Under the pieces are notes generated by a model. That model was not told the DNA's origin, searched no databases, and saw only the letters and a list, made by a program, of their open reading frames with translations. Below, piece by piece: positions 1 to 11,227 of a DNA stretch of 64,000 nt (its first letter is position 1; every line of letters begins with the position of its first letter). Origin of the DNA: Earliella scabrosa (Eukaryota > Basidiomycota > Agaricomycetes > Polyporales > Polyporaceae); the NCBI GenBank assembly GCA_022605405.1, contig JABYQQ010000010.1, positions 1,364,001 to 1,428,000 on the forward strand, given 5' to 3'. The translations under genes and the position numbers were made by a program.

Positions 1-115
1 TTGCTTTGAACTTGAGGGATTCGAGTTGGGCGACCGGGAGGCTTTGGAGGTCAAAAGGAAGGCCAGCAAGCTCAGAAGAGACGCCATTTGGCGTGATATT
101 TGGTAGCATAGACAT
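1..115 (-). CDS. N-terminal fragment of an unidentified protein
   Basis: A minus-strand frame opens with ATG at 115 (a second in-frame ATG lies at 109) and stays open to the window edge, giving about 38 residues. The peptide ends with a leucine-rich stretch containing SLPVAQLESLK. That is faintly reminiscent of the start of prefoldin-alpha type proteins, but it is too short to name. It is divergent to the RGS gene starting at 402, with about 290 bp between the start codons. The rest of the gene lies outside the window. Confidence 0.45.
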   Translation of the reverse strand, partial: MSMLPNITPNGVSSELAGLPFDLQSLPVAQLESLKFKA

Positions 116-401
116 AGCAGTGGATGATAGCGAGGAGTGAAGTGGCGAACGGGATGACTTGCAACAGAGTGGGAGGTTTGTTGTCAAGACTCAATGTCAA
201 AGCCTTGGAATTGTGACGCGATAAGTGAACGCTAGAGAATGGAGATATGTCCACATATGGACGGGTAAGGGGTTATCCGAGGCTAGATTTTCGGCGTTGT
301 TCAACTCAGCCGCCAGGAACGCGGTTGTCGCGCGACGGCGCTTTCCCTCCCCCCAAGCTCCTCCCCCTTCCTCATCGTCGCCCTCAGCGACCCCCGCCGT
401 T

Positions 402-1728
402 ATGGACGACGAACAACGCCGCCAGGATGATTGGGCGAAGGATCGCAAGAACCGGCTGCCCACCTTCACTGAGGTTCTGTCTCGACGAACACGTCCACCC
501 GTTGATCTCTTCATGTTCTAGTGAGTTGCCAGGTTGCCGCGACGTATCCCGCCTCATGCCTGATGAAACGTTTCAGCTTGTTCTTGCAACGTGAAGGCGC
601 GGAGGATATTCTAGACTTCTGGCTCGACGTGCAGCAACATGAGAACCTCTGCCGTGCCTACTTCAAGGACGTCCGCAAGTCGGGTCGGACGATTCGTGAG
701 GACTGGCCGGAGTATTGGGACTATGCACGCAGGCGAGGGTCGATTTATGGGACGGTGGTCGGGCTGAATCCGCATACGGGCACGAAGCGGAGCACAACGA
801 GCACAGGTGAGATGCTCACCGACCAGGACCGACAGAACCTCGCTGCTGTTGGTGACGAGAAGGCCGCCCGCAGTCCCAGTCCCCGCATGATGTCCGTGTC
901 CCCAGGGCAGACGGCCGTCGGTACCACCGAGCCGCCACGTTCGACCACCCCCTTCTCGCTCTCGGGACGCACCCCGACGCTTTTCAAACGCGCATCTCGC
1001 GCGCCCACGATCATTCCCCGTTCCCAGGCCATCACCCGCCAGGACCTCATCGCATCCGCAGAGCGTATCTACTACCGCTACCTCTCCCCCGCGGGTACGG
1101 CTCCTGGCTCGAACGAGAACCACGAGATCTACCTCCCTCCAGCGTTGCGGATCCACACGTTCCCCTTGAGCAGCACTCACGAGCCCAAGTCGCAGACGGA
1201 GGTCTCCCTCATGGCTCAGATTCCGGACATGTTCCACGCACAAAAGGAGTACTGCTACCGAGCGATGGAGCAGGACGCTTTCCCGCGTTTCCTCCGTGCA
1301 AAGGCCTTCGGGAATCTCACCCCCGTGTCTGCGCTGGTGCGGTTGATCGCCGGTCTTGTCATCCTTTGGATCGGTCTTGCGGCCGGCTTCTCCCTCATCT
1401 TCCTCGATGTTCAGCCTAAGTCGAAGCGTTTCTTCGTGAGTATCTCGCTCCAATACTATGAGCAGAGTTGTTGACTGACATCGATCTGTAGCTTTTCATT
1501 CCGTATACGCTCGCCATTCTGTTCCTCATTTCCCACCAGTACGAGCTTGATCCTGTGCTCGTTTTCCTCGGCCAGTCCGAGTCTACCCCGTTCCGCACAC
1601 TACACATCCGCGAGCCATATGTCAAGAAGCTGCTGCTCGGCCGCGCCATCTGGGTCTCCGTGCTTGTCGCGTCCTGCACGGTGGCGCTGACGCTGCTCTT
1701 CTGGGCTGTCCCAGGCCACCGGCTGTGA
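402..1728 (+). CDS. RAX1: RAX1-like RGS-domain membrane protein
   Basis: Three exons (introns 521-576 and 1436-1491, both GTGAGT...CAG/TAG) join to exactly 405 codons, 404 residues. Residues about 35-110 carry an RGS-like segment (FLQREGAEDILDFWLDVQQ), interrupted by a serine/proline-rich linker. RGS-like helices resume (ERIYYRYLSP, then YCYRAMEQDAFPRFLRAKAF). The C-terminus has about three hydrophobic spans (around VRLIAGLVILWIGLAAG, IPYTLAILFLI and AIWVSVLVASCTVALTLLFW). An RGS module followed by C-terminal membrane segments is the layout of Rax1, the budding-yeast bipolar bud-site membrane protein, so a cell-polarity role at the plasma membrane is inferred. The ATG at 402 is the first in the frame after the divergent promoter. 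The branch-like CTGAC before the second acceptor supports the splice call. Confidence 0.8.
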
Positions 1729-2283
1729 TTGTGTTGGGCGCTACGTAGAGACGCTTCCTATCTATGTTCTCGCCCTGGCAAGTGGACCATGACATGTGGT
1801 TATGGCCGAAGATTCTCTTCCTGTCTTGTGTCGCATCATTATTGCTCATTCAGTTGTCGTAGTTGTTCTATCATCGTCCTTTACCTTATACCCTTCCCAT
1901 AAACCCGCTGTCGCTCGTTTATCTCCTCCCGGCCGTACGTCACCCCTAGTAGAACTACCACCCGCCTACTCCTCTAGCTGCCCCCTCCTCCTCGAAAACC
2001 CGCCCCCGATGGATATAACTTTTGATTTATGACACAAGTCGTTGGTGTATGCTAGCAGTGATACCCGCGTTGGTCCTGGCAGTATGTCCGCATGAGATGG
2101 TCGTTGTGGGTGTTGTGATATATTGTGTCACTGAGACTTCGTGTGTTCGATACAGCAAGGCACAAGGCAACATACTCGGAGGCATTCTCGACAGCACTAT
2201 CTAGCAATGCCGAGTGTACCACACCCGCTTCGTCTTCTGCCTCGCGAACAGGATGTGCGGCCAGCCATGTCGCTCTAAACATG
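1729..2283. other. Non-coding stretch after the RGS gene
   Basis: No convincing coding sequence. The short frames here lack start context and splice partners. It is probably the 3' UTR of the upstream gene plus spacer. C-rich tracts occur around 1920-2010. Confidence 0.5.
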
Positions 2284-2755
2284 TCACGGGTCGATGAACT
2301 TTGTCTGGAGCAACGGCTCGCCCCACAGCGCATGCTCGAGCGTGGCGAACGACGTGATGCGCACATCCACGTCCTCTTCGCCCAGCAGGGCGCCTGCCTC
2401 TGAGTCGATATTGACAAGGATGGTGAACGACACGAGCAAGGGTATTTCGCAGTCGTCGTAAAGGAAGAACCCGATCGCGCGCGCGATACCCAACGACAGA
2501 CGTGGATGTCTGCGTACGGGATATCGCACGAACTCGGCGTGCTCGAGCCCGCCTTGGAGCTGATTGGGCGTCCTTCTCCTGCGAGGGGAGGCCGGACCAG
2601 TCGCTTTGGACGCGCTGGTGGAGTTGCTTCAGGTATGCAGCCTGCCCACCTGTGCAGAGCTCTAGGAGTGGTGTTTGGCGAGGGGAGAGTTTGGCTGCGG
2701 CTCGCGCCAGAGCGAGGGGTTGAGCTCCGGGAGCACAATTCGAGGAGATAGTCAT
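2284..2755 (-). pseudogene. Unidentified small gene with a probable frame break
   Basis: An ATG at 2755 opens a frame with protein-like content (TPLLELCTGGQAAYLKQLHQ, then RVQSDWSGLPSQE). About 60 residues in, the protein-like reading moves to another minus frame (LEHAEFVRYPVRRHPRLSLG, then IARAIGFFLYDDCEIPLLVS and DVDVRITSFATLEHAL) and ends at TGA 2284-2286. I find no good GT-AG pair to explain the switch near 2560-2590, so a one-base indel is the simplest reading. The family is not recognised. It could also be an intact gene with an unusual intron. Confidence 0.4.
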
Positions 2756-2898
2756 AGTTCGTGAAACGTGACAAAGGAGTTCGCCGGGTTGGCTAGAGTA
2801 TTACAAGGCCACGATTCGGATGCTTGACACATGCGCAGATGAAGGTGATCCATAGTCGATCCGTGCAGTACAAGCAAGTGAGTGATGTGAATGGCGCC

Positions 2899-5222
2899 CT
2901 AGGGGTTCCTTCGGAGAGAGCGGATGCGGGTGGTTACATATCCGAAGCCAAATCGCTGGGCGAACTCGCGAAATCGGGACCTGGGCGGCGCAGTCAAGGA
3001 GTCTGCGTCTCCGGTGACCCTAGGGATATGGTCCTCCGGGAAGCCATACACGGGGGCTTCCGAGCTAGCCAGACTCGACCGCTCGCTGTCCGATTCCCTG
3101 TTCGCATTGCCAACTTGCGACCTGATATTGGGCACGCTCGGGCTCGGGATCATGGCATGCTTGGGTCTGAACGGGATCGCGAGCTCAATGTCGATCGCCC
3201 AGAGGGGACTCTCCTCGTCCTCTGCGCTGACATCCGTGACGAAGAGATCAACGTAGTTCCCCTCCTCGCCGAACCGCCTGTGCCGTAAGGCCTGCGGTGC
3301 AAGGGGGCCGGTGGGAGTGGGCGTGGTACTTGGGTTGGTACCAGCGCGCGGAGCTTCCTTCCAGTCGGAAAGGTGGGGACTCGAACAGAGTGGAAGACGG
3401 GTCGCTTCGCTCAACGTCGCGGTAGGAGCGCGGGTGCGGTGGTCACCAATGAGCATCGCGATTTGATCCGTAGAGGTGTCTCTCCACATTGGCTCAAAGC
3501 CTGCTATCAGCCATAGCCGAGGTGCGTAGTAGAGGCGTCCTCGACATACGCCCGCGTGAACGACGAGCCGGCGTCCAATGAGAGGTGATAAGAACGTGTA
3601 GATCAAAATCTTGTCATGTAGGACTGTGCGAGGTAGATAGTAGGGGCCGTCCGAGTGCGTAGTAACCGGAGAGAAGCCTCGCTGCTGGAGACGCGAGATG
3701 ACCCGGGGTGGGATGACCACACGGACACGGTATCTGCCCGCGGGGTGCGCGACAGGTTGATGTCGGAGCGCGTAGGGTTCCAGGTTCGTTGCAGTTGGAT
3801 GTATGATGTAGATGTCCTTCCAGGACGGACGAGAACACCATCGGGGTATGATAGCACTGTGGGGATCGATGTAGACATAGCGAGCGACTCCGCGGCTGCT
3901 GAAGCTGGAGCCGACGCGATAGAGTGCCACGTCTTGCTGGGGACGATATAGGACTAGGCCGATGATCAATGAGGAGCCGGTGACATGACACATGAGTGGT
4001 GCGATCGAGATGTCACCAACATCGAGGAGAGGTAGGCGAACACGGTATCCGTGGCTAGTTATCGTGACCTCGGGTATGCTATCGCTTGTCACGGGCTCAG
4101 TGCTTGGTGGAGCGTCATGGGAAACGGATTTTGGGGGTGGATCCCGCGAACGCCTCCTGGGGAGCCTGATGCGGGCTTTGGAGGGAGACTCGGTCTGCAA
4201 TGAGACGTCGTTAGCCCAATGTGAATGTCAATATCATTCGTACGACCAACCTGGACCGCAGTTTCACTAGTCGTCGGCTGGGCGGGGAAGAGACGCGCCA
4301 ACGATGCAATGGTCCCCAAGAAGCGCGAGACAGTACTGACATTGAGTCTTCTGAAAGGCAAGTCGTCGTCCCATGCTTCACCGAAGCGCGCGACAGAGTC
4401 TGCAAGCAAGTCTTGATGCAGCATAGGTACCTCCTCTGACGGAGTTCCGATCCACTCCGTCATTGTGTAAAGTTGCATGGGAGGTCCCCATAGAAAGAGG
4501 GAGTGGTCCGTGGAGTACTTCATGATCTCCTCTTGCAGTCGTCGGAATGCACGCTTGCCCTCGCCATATATGGTAGGAAGGTGGACTCGGAAGATGCCCA
4601 TCAGCGAGTATGCCTCGTCTTCTACCCTGGTGGTCTTCCTCTGGGACGCCCACCGCATCCGCTCTGCGACAGGAATGGAGTATAGCGGTACGCGGAAGGT
4701 GAGCACAGCGGTATCGATCCCAGTCACGGCCTCCAACAGAGAGGCGAACATGGTCTTGTCGCCGATCTTGACCCATTCCTTCGAGAGGAACTGGACGTGA
4801 CGCGGCGCAAGGAGCTCCTGTAACGTCCATCCCCTCGTAAACCACGCGCTCTTGCAGAAAGCGGAATCGATGTCATAGGGATTCTGGTCGCCTGGGACAT
4901 CCCGAAGATAGGCGTAGCAGACGGTAGCGTTGGCGTACCACTGATACATCGAATTGATGGCTTCCGAGAGCTCCGCGCTACTGGACTTGTCAATGCAGCA
5001 CGTGTCAATCCAGAGCCATTCGTAGCCTTCGGAAGCTGCATGGCCGCAGCTGTCCCTAACCTTGGGGGAGATCTTCGACAGGGAGTCAGGAGAGGTCAGG
5101 ATGGCTCGGAGATCCTGAAACGATTGCTCTTCACCGTCCCATACATGAGAGAGGATGGCGTAGTTGCTTGGGGGCTCATTGAAGTACCTGAGTTCTGTAC
5201 ACGTTGTCCTTAGCAACCACAT
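2899..5222 (-). CDS. HET-domain protein (HET paralog 1)
   Basis: Two exons with a 56-nt intron (plus coordinates 4195-4250) give exactly 756 codons, 755 residues. The N-terminus has the HET core: YAILSHVWDGEEQSFQD near residue 22, EWLWIDTCCID near 68, SEAINSMYQWYANATVCYAY near 85-105 and WFTRGWTLQELLAP near 130. It is followed by the HET-E/DUF8212-type stretch RKTTRVEDEAYSLMGIF and PTIYGEGKRAFRRLQEEI. The second exon encodes a beta-rich C-terminal region beginning around TITSHGYRVRLPLLDVG. HET proteins mediate heterokaryon (non-self) incompatibility in filamentous fungi; the partner here is unknown. A GTGAGT donor upstream of the ATG near 5330 suggests a 5' UTR intron. It is paralogous to the gene at 11982-14162, in opposite orientation. 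Confidence 0.9.
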
Positions 5223-6087
5223 GAGGCATTACTATACGGCGCTGCGTGCCCCGAGGCGGAGTCACTGCCATGGCCACAGGTCAATTGAAAAACTTGAAGC
5301 TTGATGGAAGTGCAACATTGTGTGACTCACCGCTGTGGCGGATCTCTGAAGAGCGTGTAAGTGGACAGTCTCCTCACCGCTGAGCTTTATACATTGTTAC
5401 TGAGTTCGGTACAGAACCACAAGCGGTTCAACACTTCGAACACCGCCTGGTGATTAGCGCTAGCGGCGGGCCTGCCACGGGCGACCCGGACTAAGGCGCA
5501 GGCACCGCCACAAGCAGTTCATATTCAAGTTGGCTTACACAACTAGACATAACTCGACACAGCCTACCTCGAGTTGACCTCGAGGCTTCACCGTGACATG
5601 CCTGCGTGGCTGTGGCAGCAACCTTGCATATACTTTTGAGTACTAGGTGATCCGCCAGACTGGACACCTACCGATCAATAATGGTCTCCGAGAAGCGACT
5701 CGAGCAGAAACATACATGGGCTGGCAGCTTCGTGCTCTTGCTACATCTCCGATGTCCAGGTCAACTCTCTACCGAAACGTGCTGCTGCCGCGATTGGGAG
5801 CAAGTCTAGAAACGAGTCTGTCAGAGACTTCCCGTCAAGTGATATCGATGCAGCTGCGGTAGTGGTGCTGCGGCAATGCTGAGGGCGCTGCCAGTGGCTC
5901 GTGCTAAAAGCTTCAGATTCACTCCGTCCCAGCTACTATGCTGTCTTGTTCCATGTCACCTCACAGCCTGATGCCTCCGCCTTCGAGTTCGCCACCGAAA
6001 TGTGTCAAGTTAAAAGGGGTCAAGAAAACTCAAAAGAAGTCAACGACTAGGAAGAGTGATCCATCCCCATTACCTCACCGTGCCGCC
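5223..6087. other. Intergenic region between HET 1 and the BTB gene
   Basis: Divergent upstream regions of the two neighbours. No coding exon is supported. A frame from an ATG at 5938 runs into the BTB gene and could be an alternative longer N-terminus rich in Ser, Pro and Lys. Confidence 0.5.
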
Positions 6088-7543
6088 ATGTCATCTACTA
6101 CTACCCTGTCCATACACGCCGCGTCCAAGGAGGAAATTTCGGACTACACCATGCTAGCGAGCATCGATGGCGTAGCTTTTGAAGACGTCAAGTTCTGGAC
6201 ATTCTCTCGCCGAGCCCATTCGGGGACCGTCGATACACCCCGCGGGCTTTTCGGGAACAGCGCCCTGGTACGGAAAGCCTCGTCCTACTTTGACATGGGT
6301 GAGTCTGATGTCTCACTGGCTCATGTTATGCTGATCTGAGCGAGACTAGTCCTTGCAACGGACGGCTTCTCGGAGGGTTCCGTGACAAACATGGATGCGC
6401 CGTTTCCCGCAGATCGTGACGCCTTCACCGAGGCATACGACTACACTTCTGACAGCGACTTGGACGATGACCCTGCAGACTCCATGATTCACCCCCGTGG
6501 AAGTTTAGTCCCGGCCAAGGCAGTCGGTGTAATCTCAGTGCTCACCCCTCCGCCTCTCAGTCCTCCTGTCCCTCCACCTTCCAATTCGCCAGTCCCTGAC
6601 CCTCTCAGTCCTTTTGTCTGGGGAAATCCCAGTTCTACCATTACACCCATACCCGAGGTGGACGAGACGGTGAAGCGTTGTAGCCCCTCTTCTTCCGAGC
6701 CTGAGGAGGTGGTCGTTCCCGACGAAACTGAGGCAGGTTCCGGTATTTGTCGTAGTACAGCGTTTCGCTGACCAAAACCGATGTTGACAGGCTCCTCCCA
6801 ACATTGTCAGCGGTAATGAGATGCCAGCCACTGTGCTCGACGACGAAGAGCCGACGTATGGCCGTCAGGGACGCGTGGTGTTCATAGAGGACATCGCCTC
6901 GCGCACGTGAGTGGCGCCGACTCCGTTACTAGCACGCTACAACAATGTAGTCCAGGTGGAAGGCCTTCATTTTCTACGCGTATAGCGGGAAGCTATCCTT
7001 CGCCCCTCTGACGTCAACTAAGAATAAATCGCGGCGGCGCGGCTTGCAGAGTCTGAACGGGACCCCCACATGCTCTCCCAAGTCGATGTATCGCTTCGCA
7101 GAGAAGGTACCGTGACGTCGCAGAGCATCACGTTGATAGGGTCGCCCACTGACGAGCCCGTTCAGTACGATATTGGGGATCTGAAGAAAGCCGCATTCGA
7201 TAATCTGAGGGGCCAGCTGTCTCCGAAAAACATCTTCGTGGAGTTGTTCTCGTCTTTCACTGCGTTGTGAGTCTGTCGCTGCATCCAGAGTGCGGGCATC
7301 GCTGACGTGACTTGAAGGTACCCGGAGATACACACGATGCAGTTTGAATACCTTAAGACGCACATCTCTGAACCACTTATTCTCGACAGTTTGCCAGCGT
7401 GGTTTCAAGCTCTTGAGGATGGACGTTTGCGTATTGGAGCGGCGTCAATCTTCGCGTCTCTGATAGTGACGAAGATGCGCTGTCCTCGTAACTGCAACAG
7501 CACTACGCGCACCCGTTGTGATGACTGTGGCTGCAACTTTTGA
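6088..7543 (+). CDS. BTB/POZ-domain protein of the basidiomycete expanded family
   Basis: Six exons. Introns are 6299-6349, 6709-6790 (weak GTGGTC donor but the only frame-consistent choice), 6907-6955, 7107-7165 and 7267-7317; the total is 388 codons, 387 residues. The start at 6088 sits in a strong GCCGCCATG context; an in-frame ATG at 5938 would add 50 residues. Recognisable BTB-family blocks are LASIDGVAFEDVKFWTFSRR, GLFGNSALVRKASSYFDM and VLATDGFSEGSV, followed by an acidic and proline-rich insert. Blocks such as WKAFIFYAYSGKLSF and LKKAAFDNLRGQLSPKNI follow. The C-terminus is cysteine-rich (CPRNCNSTTRTRCDDCGC). BTB domains mediate protein-protein contacts, often as cullin-3 adaptors. 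The role here is unknown. Confidence 0.8.
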
Positions 7544-7926
7544 GCAGGGGGACCATCGTGTAGTTTGAGTCTGGTTGGTATACTTGTGTATAGATCGTTC
7601 GTTACTCTCCGACTGTTGCAACGATATGGATACATATGCGCATTACTGAGACGGTGTGCTCAACGCAGCTTGAGTTGTCTCACTGCTCCTGGGGTGGGAG
7701 AGTTAACTGTGTTCCAATCTTCGATCTGTCTGCATATGCAGGCTGCATAGAATGGCGGATGGCTAAAATTAATCTACAGCGATGCTGCTGAATAGTATGC
7801 AACTAGGTAGGCAAAACATACGGCATGAAGGGTGTTGAGAATGGATAGTGAAGTGAAGATGAACGAGCGTGGGTCAGACGTCAACAAGCTGGATGTTGGT
7901 CACGGAAGCCTGCCGTCGGCATGATT
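7544..7926. other. Convergent 3' intergenic stretch
   Basis: Lies between the BTB stop at 7543 and the HMG-box gene stop at 7927, two genes converging on it. AT-richer than its surroundings. No coding sequence is seen. Confidence 0.5.
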
Positions 7927-9013
7927 TCACGCTTGCAACGCCGCCTTGAACTCCGCGAGATTCTTCTTGTACTCGTCCGTATACCGCTGTTCGAGGCGCG
8001 TTGGTCAGTGTTGATCGACGCGTTATATGCAGAGATATATCTACCTGCTTCTGTTCGGGCGATAGACCATTCCACATCTCGGCGATCTTCCTACTGCGCG
8101 CAATAAGAGCCTCTCTCCCGCCGAGGTCGGGGAATTCCAGCGTGTCTCGGACTTCATTCGAGAACCTACCAGCATGTTTGGACCTCAAGCAGTCGCGACT
8201 GATTACGGAGAAGAAACGTACAACATGTATGAACCCATCGGGCGCTTGGGACGGACACCGGCGGGGACGTGAACAAGAGGCAAGTTTTTAGCCTTGCGCT
8301 GCATGTTCAAGGCGCGTAGGATACGCGGGTCGGTCTTGGTAAACCATTCCATGCGATCCTGTTCGAACTTCTTGCGGGCCTCTGCGGCCTGGTCCTTGTA
8401 GGGCTGCAACGCGACGTGTAAGTTGGGGGAGGGTGGTGTCACATAAGGCGCAGATACACACTTGCTTCTCTTCATCGCTCATCGCTCGCCAGCGCGCAGC
8501 AAGCTCCTTGGACCTCGTGGCGAAAGCTCCCGGGTTGCCTATGGCTCCGCACTGGTCACGGAGATAGAGACTGTACGTCGTGATAGACTTCAATGGAGGC
8601 CGCTCGGACTTCGCAATCTTCACCGCTGCAGCGCACGTCGGTACACGTTGCAAGGGGAGTGCAATGAACGCACCTTTCAAGCCTTTCTTGAAGCGTGCGT
8701 CGGGGTCGTCCTTCGCCGGCTTCGTTGCCTTCTTCTTCGCCTTCGTCTTTGGCTTTGCCTTGGGTTTTGCCTTCGTCTTGGGCTTTGTCTTCTTCGTGGC
8801 CTTCTTCCTTCCACTCGTCGCCTTGCTGGTCGCGGCCTTCTTCGCTGCAGGCTTGCTGCCCTTGGCCGCGGGTTCAGCTACATACGCGGTCGTCAGGAAC
8901 GTCCGTGCGACGAGGTGCTGTCGTGCGAGCAACGAGGGGCGCAGCCCCACAGACGCGGCGACCCCCGGCGCGAGAGTGCGGGGCAGAACGCGTTGCACGA
9001 GACGAGACAGCAT
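7927..9013 (-). CDS. Mitochondrial two-HMG-box DNA-binding protein (ABF2/mtTFA type)
   Basis: Four exons (introns at plus 7987-8044, 8166-8224, 8404-8461) sum to 304 codons, 303 residues. The N-terminus is an Arg-rich, acid-free amphipathic presequence (MLSRLVQRVLPRTLAPGV), typical of mitochondrial import. A long low-complexity Lys/Ala/Pro/Thr linker follows (about residues 50-105, repeated KPK/KAK). HMG box A contains LKSITTYSLYLRDQ and KELAARWRAMSDEEKQ. HMG box B contains RPKRPMGSYM, IAEMWNGLSPEQKQRYTDEY and KKNLAEFKAAL, ending with TGA at 7927. A presequence with two HMG boxes is the layout of mitochondrial nucleoid packaging and transcription factors. A mtDNA-maintenance role is inferred. 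The donor of the third minus-strand exon (GTTGTA) is weak. Confidence 0.85.
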
Positions 9014-9202
9014 TTCAGGAGCGGATGTGGTGGTCGAGTGCAGACGTGCAACGCGACCGCGTATGGGGGGTTTGACTTGAATACGCGCTAACTCTCGCTA
9101 ACCCCTTATTTGCGGATATTATTCCCCAAACGCCCGACGGCCGGCACGGTTGTCGCCTCCGTCCTCCAAGTCTTAGTGAACGCATCCTGCCCTTCTTCCA
9201 CC
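9014..9202. promoter_or_regulatory. Shared 189-bp divergent promoter of the HMG-box and NDUFA2 genes
   Basis: The only sequence between the start codons of two head-to-head nuclear genes for mitochondrial proteins. The arrangement suggests a bidirectional promoter. No specific binding site is claimed. Confidence 0.6.
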
Positions 9203-9591
9203 ATGTCGTCGTTCGCGAAAGCGTTGTCCCCCGCAGTCAGGGAGATCCGGATTCTGTGCTGCCAGACGGGCGCGGCGTCGGCTGGGACCCGGTGAGTGCG
9301 CCAGCTTGCTCGACGAGGCGCGTCGTTGACTTGCTGCAGACAATTCATCACCACCCACTACCCCACGCTCAAGCAACACAACCCCGACCTCCCAATTCTT
9401 ATCCGTCAGGCGAAGGGGACTCCTGCGAGGGTGTTTGCGCGGTTCGGTGCGTGCTGGCACCCTGACTTCATGGCTGTATGCTCACTGGCGCCCATTCTGC
9501 AGAGCTCGGAGTTGAGAGGAATGTTGAGGTCGAAGGCCTCTCGTCGTCGGATGTTGCGTCGCGGATCTCCCAGTTGCTTGGAAGCTCATGA
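9203..9591 (+). CDS. NDUFA2: NADH:ubiquinone oxidoreductase 10.5 kDa subunit (NDUFA2)
   Basis: Three exons (introns 9292-9339 and 9447-9502) give exactly 95 codons, 94 residues, the normal size of this family. The protein reads as a complete thioredoxin-like complex I accessory subunit: AVREIRILCCQTGAASAGTR, then QFITTHYPTLKQHNPDLPIL, then KGTPARVFARFELGVERNVE, ending in a Ser-rich tail. It belongs to the peripheral (matrix) arm of mitochondrial complex I. It is divergent to the HMG-box gene and convergent with nothing downstream. No defects are seen. Confidence 0.93.
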
Positions 9592-10081
9592 GCATGGTTG
9601 TTATGCCCTTGATTCTGTGATGCTCTCGGCTGTCTTACACGCGTAGACGATTGCAACCGCAAGTCCGATGTGTGCGTGCCCACATCTCTGTCTTCCTGAG
9701 GTATGTGTCTTCGAGGATGCCGAGGTGCAAGTTTGTCCGGCTCTGGTGGATGGATTGGAGGACAGACTGGGAGGGACAGTATGTGTTGGCTCCGCGAGAC
9801 GAATGCCACACCCACGTCTGGCTATTGACAGTCCACCTGCTGTGTCTTTACTGGGAGGTACGTCGTCACACCACATTACTCTCTACTTCTAGGGGACGAG
9901 TCGACCGGTGCATTATACGGAGGTTGCGGAACAAAGCTCCATATCAACGGGCGCGAAGGACTTAAGCTTCGATATCGGAGCAACATTGTCGTGACGGCGA
10001 TCTCCAGCGTCGGGCTGCGCTTCTGATACTTAAACCCCGCGAACTCATGCCGTTCATTTCCCCACTTCACTTCATCCCCCG
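9592..10081. other. Spacer between NDUFA2 and the SDR gene
   Basis: Holds the NDUFA2 3' UTR and the SDR upstream region. Short open frames on both strands lack starts or splice partners. Confidence 0.5.
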
Positions 10082-11227
10082 ATGCAGCTTGTCTGGTTGA
10101 TCACCGGTGCGTTCCTCTAGCGCTCTGCGTTGCGTTGTGCTGACTGGGTCCGCAGGAGCTTCCTCTGGCTTGGGACTCGCACTCACCGAGCGCGTCCTGG
10201 CGCGGGGGGACTACGTAATCGCTACCGGGCGGAAGGCCAGCGCCTTCGACCCATTGCTCTCTCATCCGGATACAGACAAGACTCGAATTCACGTCCTTGA
10301 GTTAAACGTTACTTCGGACTCTCCTACGCTCGAAGCATTGGCGAGCAAAGCGGTCGAGAAGTGGGGTCGCGTCGACGTTCTTGTGAACAATGCCGGCATC
10401 GGCGGCGAAGTCGGTGCGAGCGAGGAACTTGGGTGAGTACCATATGTTCAGGCCAGGTTCGATCTGCGAACTGACGTGGAGGGTCAGGGTGGATTGGATG
10501 ATGCATGTGATGAAGACCAACTACGCTGGGGCGATCGGTGTCACGAACTCGTTTCTGCCTCACATGCGCTCTCGCCGCGCCGGGACGATTGTGCTTATCG
10601 GGAGCAGATCGGCGTATCGGAACGAGTTCCTGGTCAGTGGTTTCCCATTGTTCCTGTGGTAGGTCTCTGACTCTTTCTAACCCCAGGGTCCTTGTAAGTG
10701 ATCCGCGTTGCATGTGATCTTGCAGGTATTCATCCCTATGACATAGCCGCCTACGCGGCTTCCAAAGCAGCGTTGCACTGTACGTGGCCATGTCTTGTCT
10801 ACACCTGCCGCAACTGAAGAGCGGAAACCCAGCCTATGGAGAGACGCTGTCCGCCGAAGTTGCGCAATTCAACATCCGCGTGCTGGTGGTGGTGCCCGGC
10901 ACATTCGACACGCCGCTCTCGCACCCCATCATCGGCCGCCACATCTCCGACTACGACTCTGCTCGCGAAGAGCTGCGGCGTCGCGTCGAGTGGGCGAAGA
11001 ACATGCCCAACAAGGGCGACCCGGCCAAAGGAATGGATGCCCTCATGGACGTGGTGCGCGGGGAGGGACGCGCGGAAGGCAAGTCTGGGATGCCGCTGTG
11101 GCTGTTCCTGGGTAGCGACTGTATTGCGGACATCAAGAGTCGCGGGGCCAGATTGCAGAGTGTTGCGGAGGAGTGGGCGTCGGTTGGCTCGGGACTAGGC
11201 GTAGAGGATGCTCGGGAACAGGTGTAG
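10082..11227 (+). CDS. Short-chain dehydrogenase/reductase
   Basis: Exons sum to 301 codons, 300 residues, with introns 10107-10155, 10433-10487, a third in 10633-10725 and 10780-10832. The cofactor loop TGASSGLG spans the first intron. NNAG is at about residue 90 and the catalytic YAASK is present, with GSRSAY as the Ser element. These mark a classical NAD(P)(H)-dependent SDR. The substrate cannot be read from sequence. The third splice event is ambiguous: either one 86-nt intron from 10640, or two introns around a 7-nt exon (10687-10693) whose second intron would be only 32 nt. Both keep the frame. The gene is otherwise clean and stands alone, with no metabolic cluster around it. Confidence 0.88.

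Noticed and set aside
611..1453. 280-codon minus-strand frame
   Set aside because: Antisense of the RGS gene, which has clear domains and splice sites.
8462..9091. Long plus-strand frames with Phe/Leu-rich or Arg-rich sequence
   Set aside because: Antisense shadows of the Lys-rich linker of the HMG-box gene.
10082..11227. SDR as part of a secondary-metabolite cluster
   Set aside because: Neighbours are a complex I subunit and HET/BTB genes; no biosynthetic core enzyme is present.
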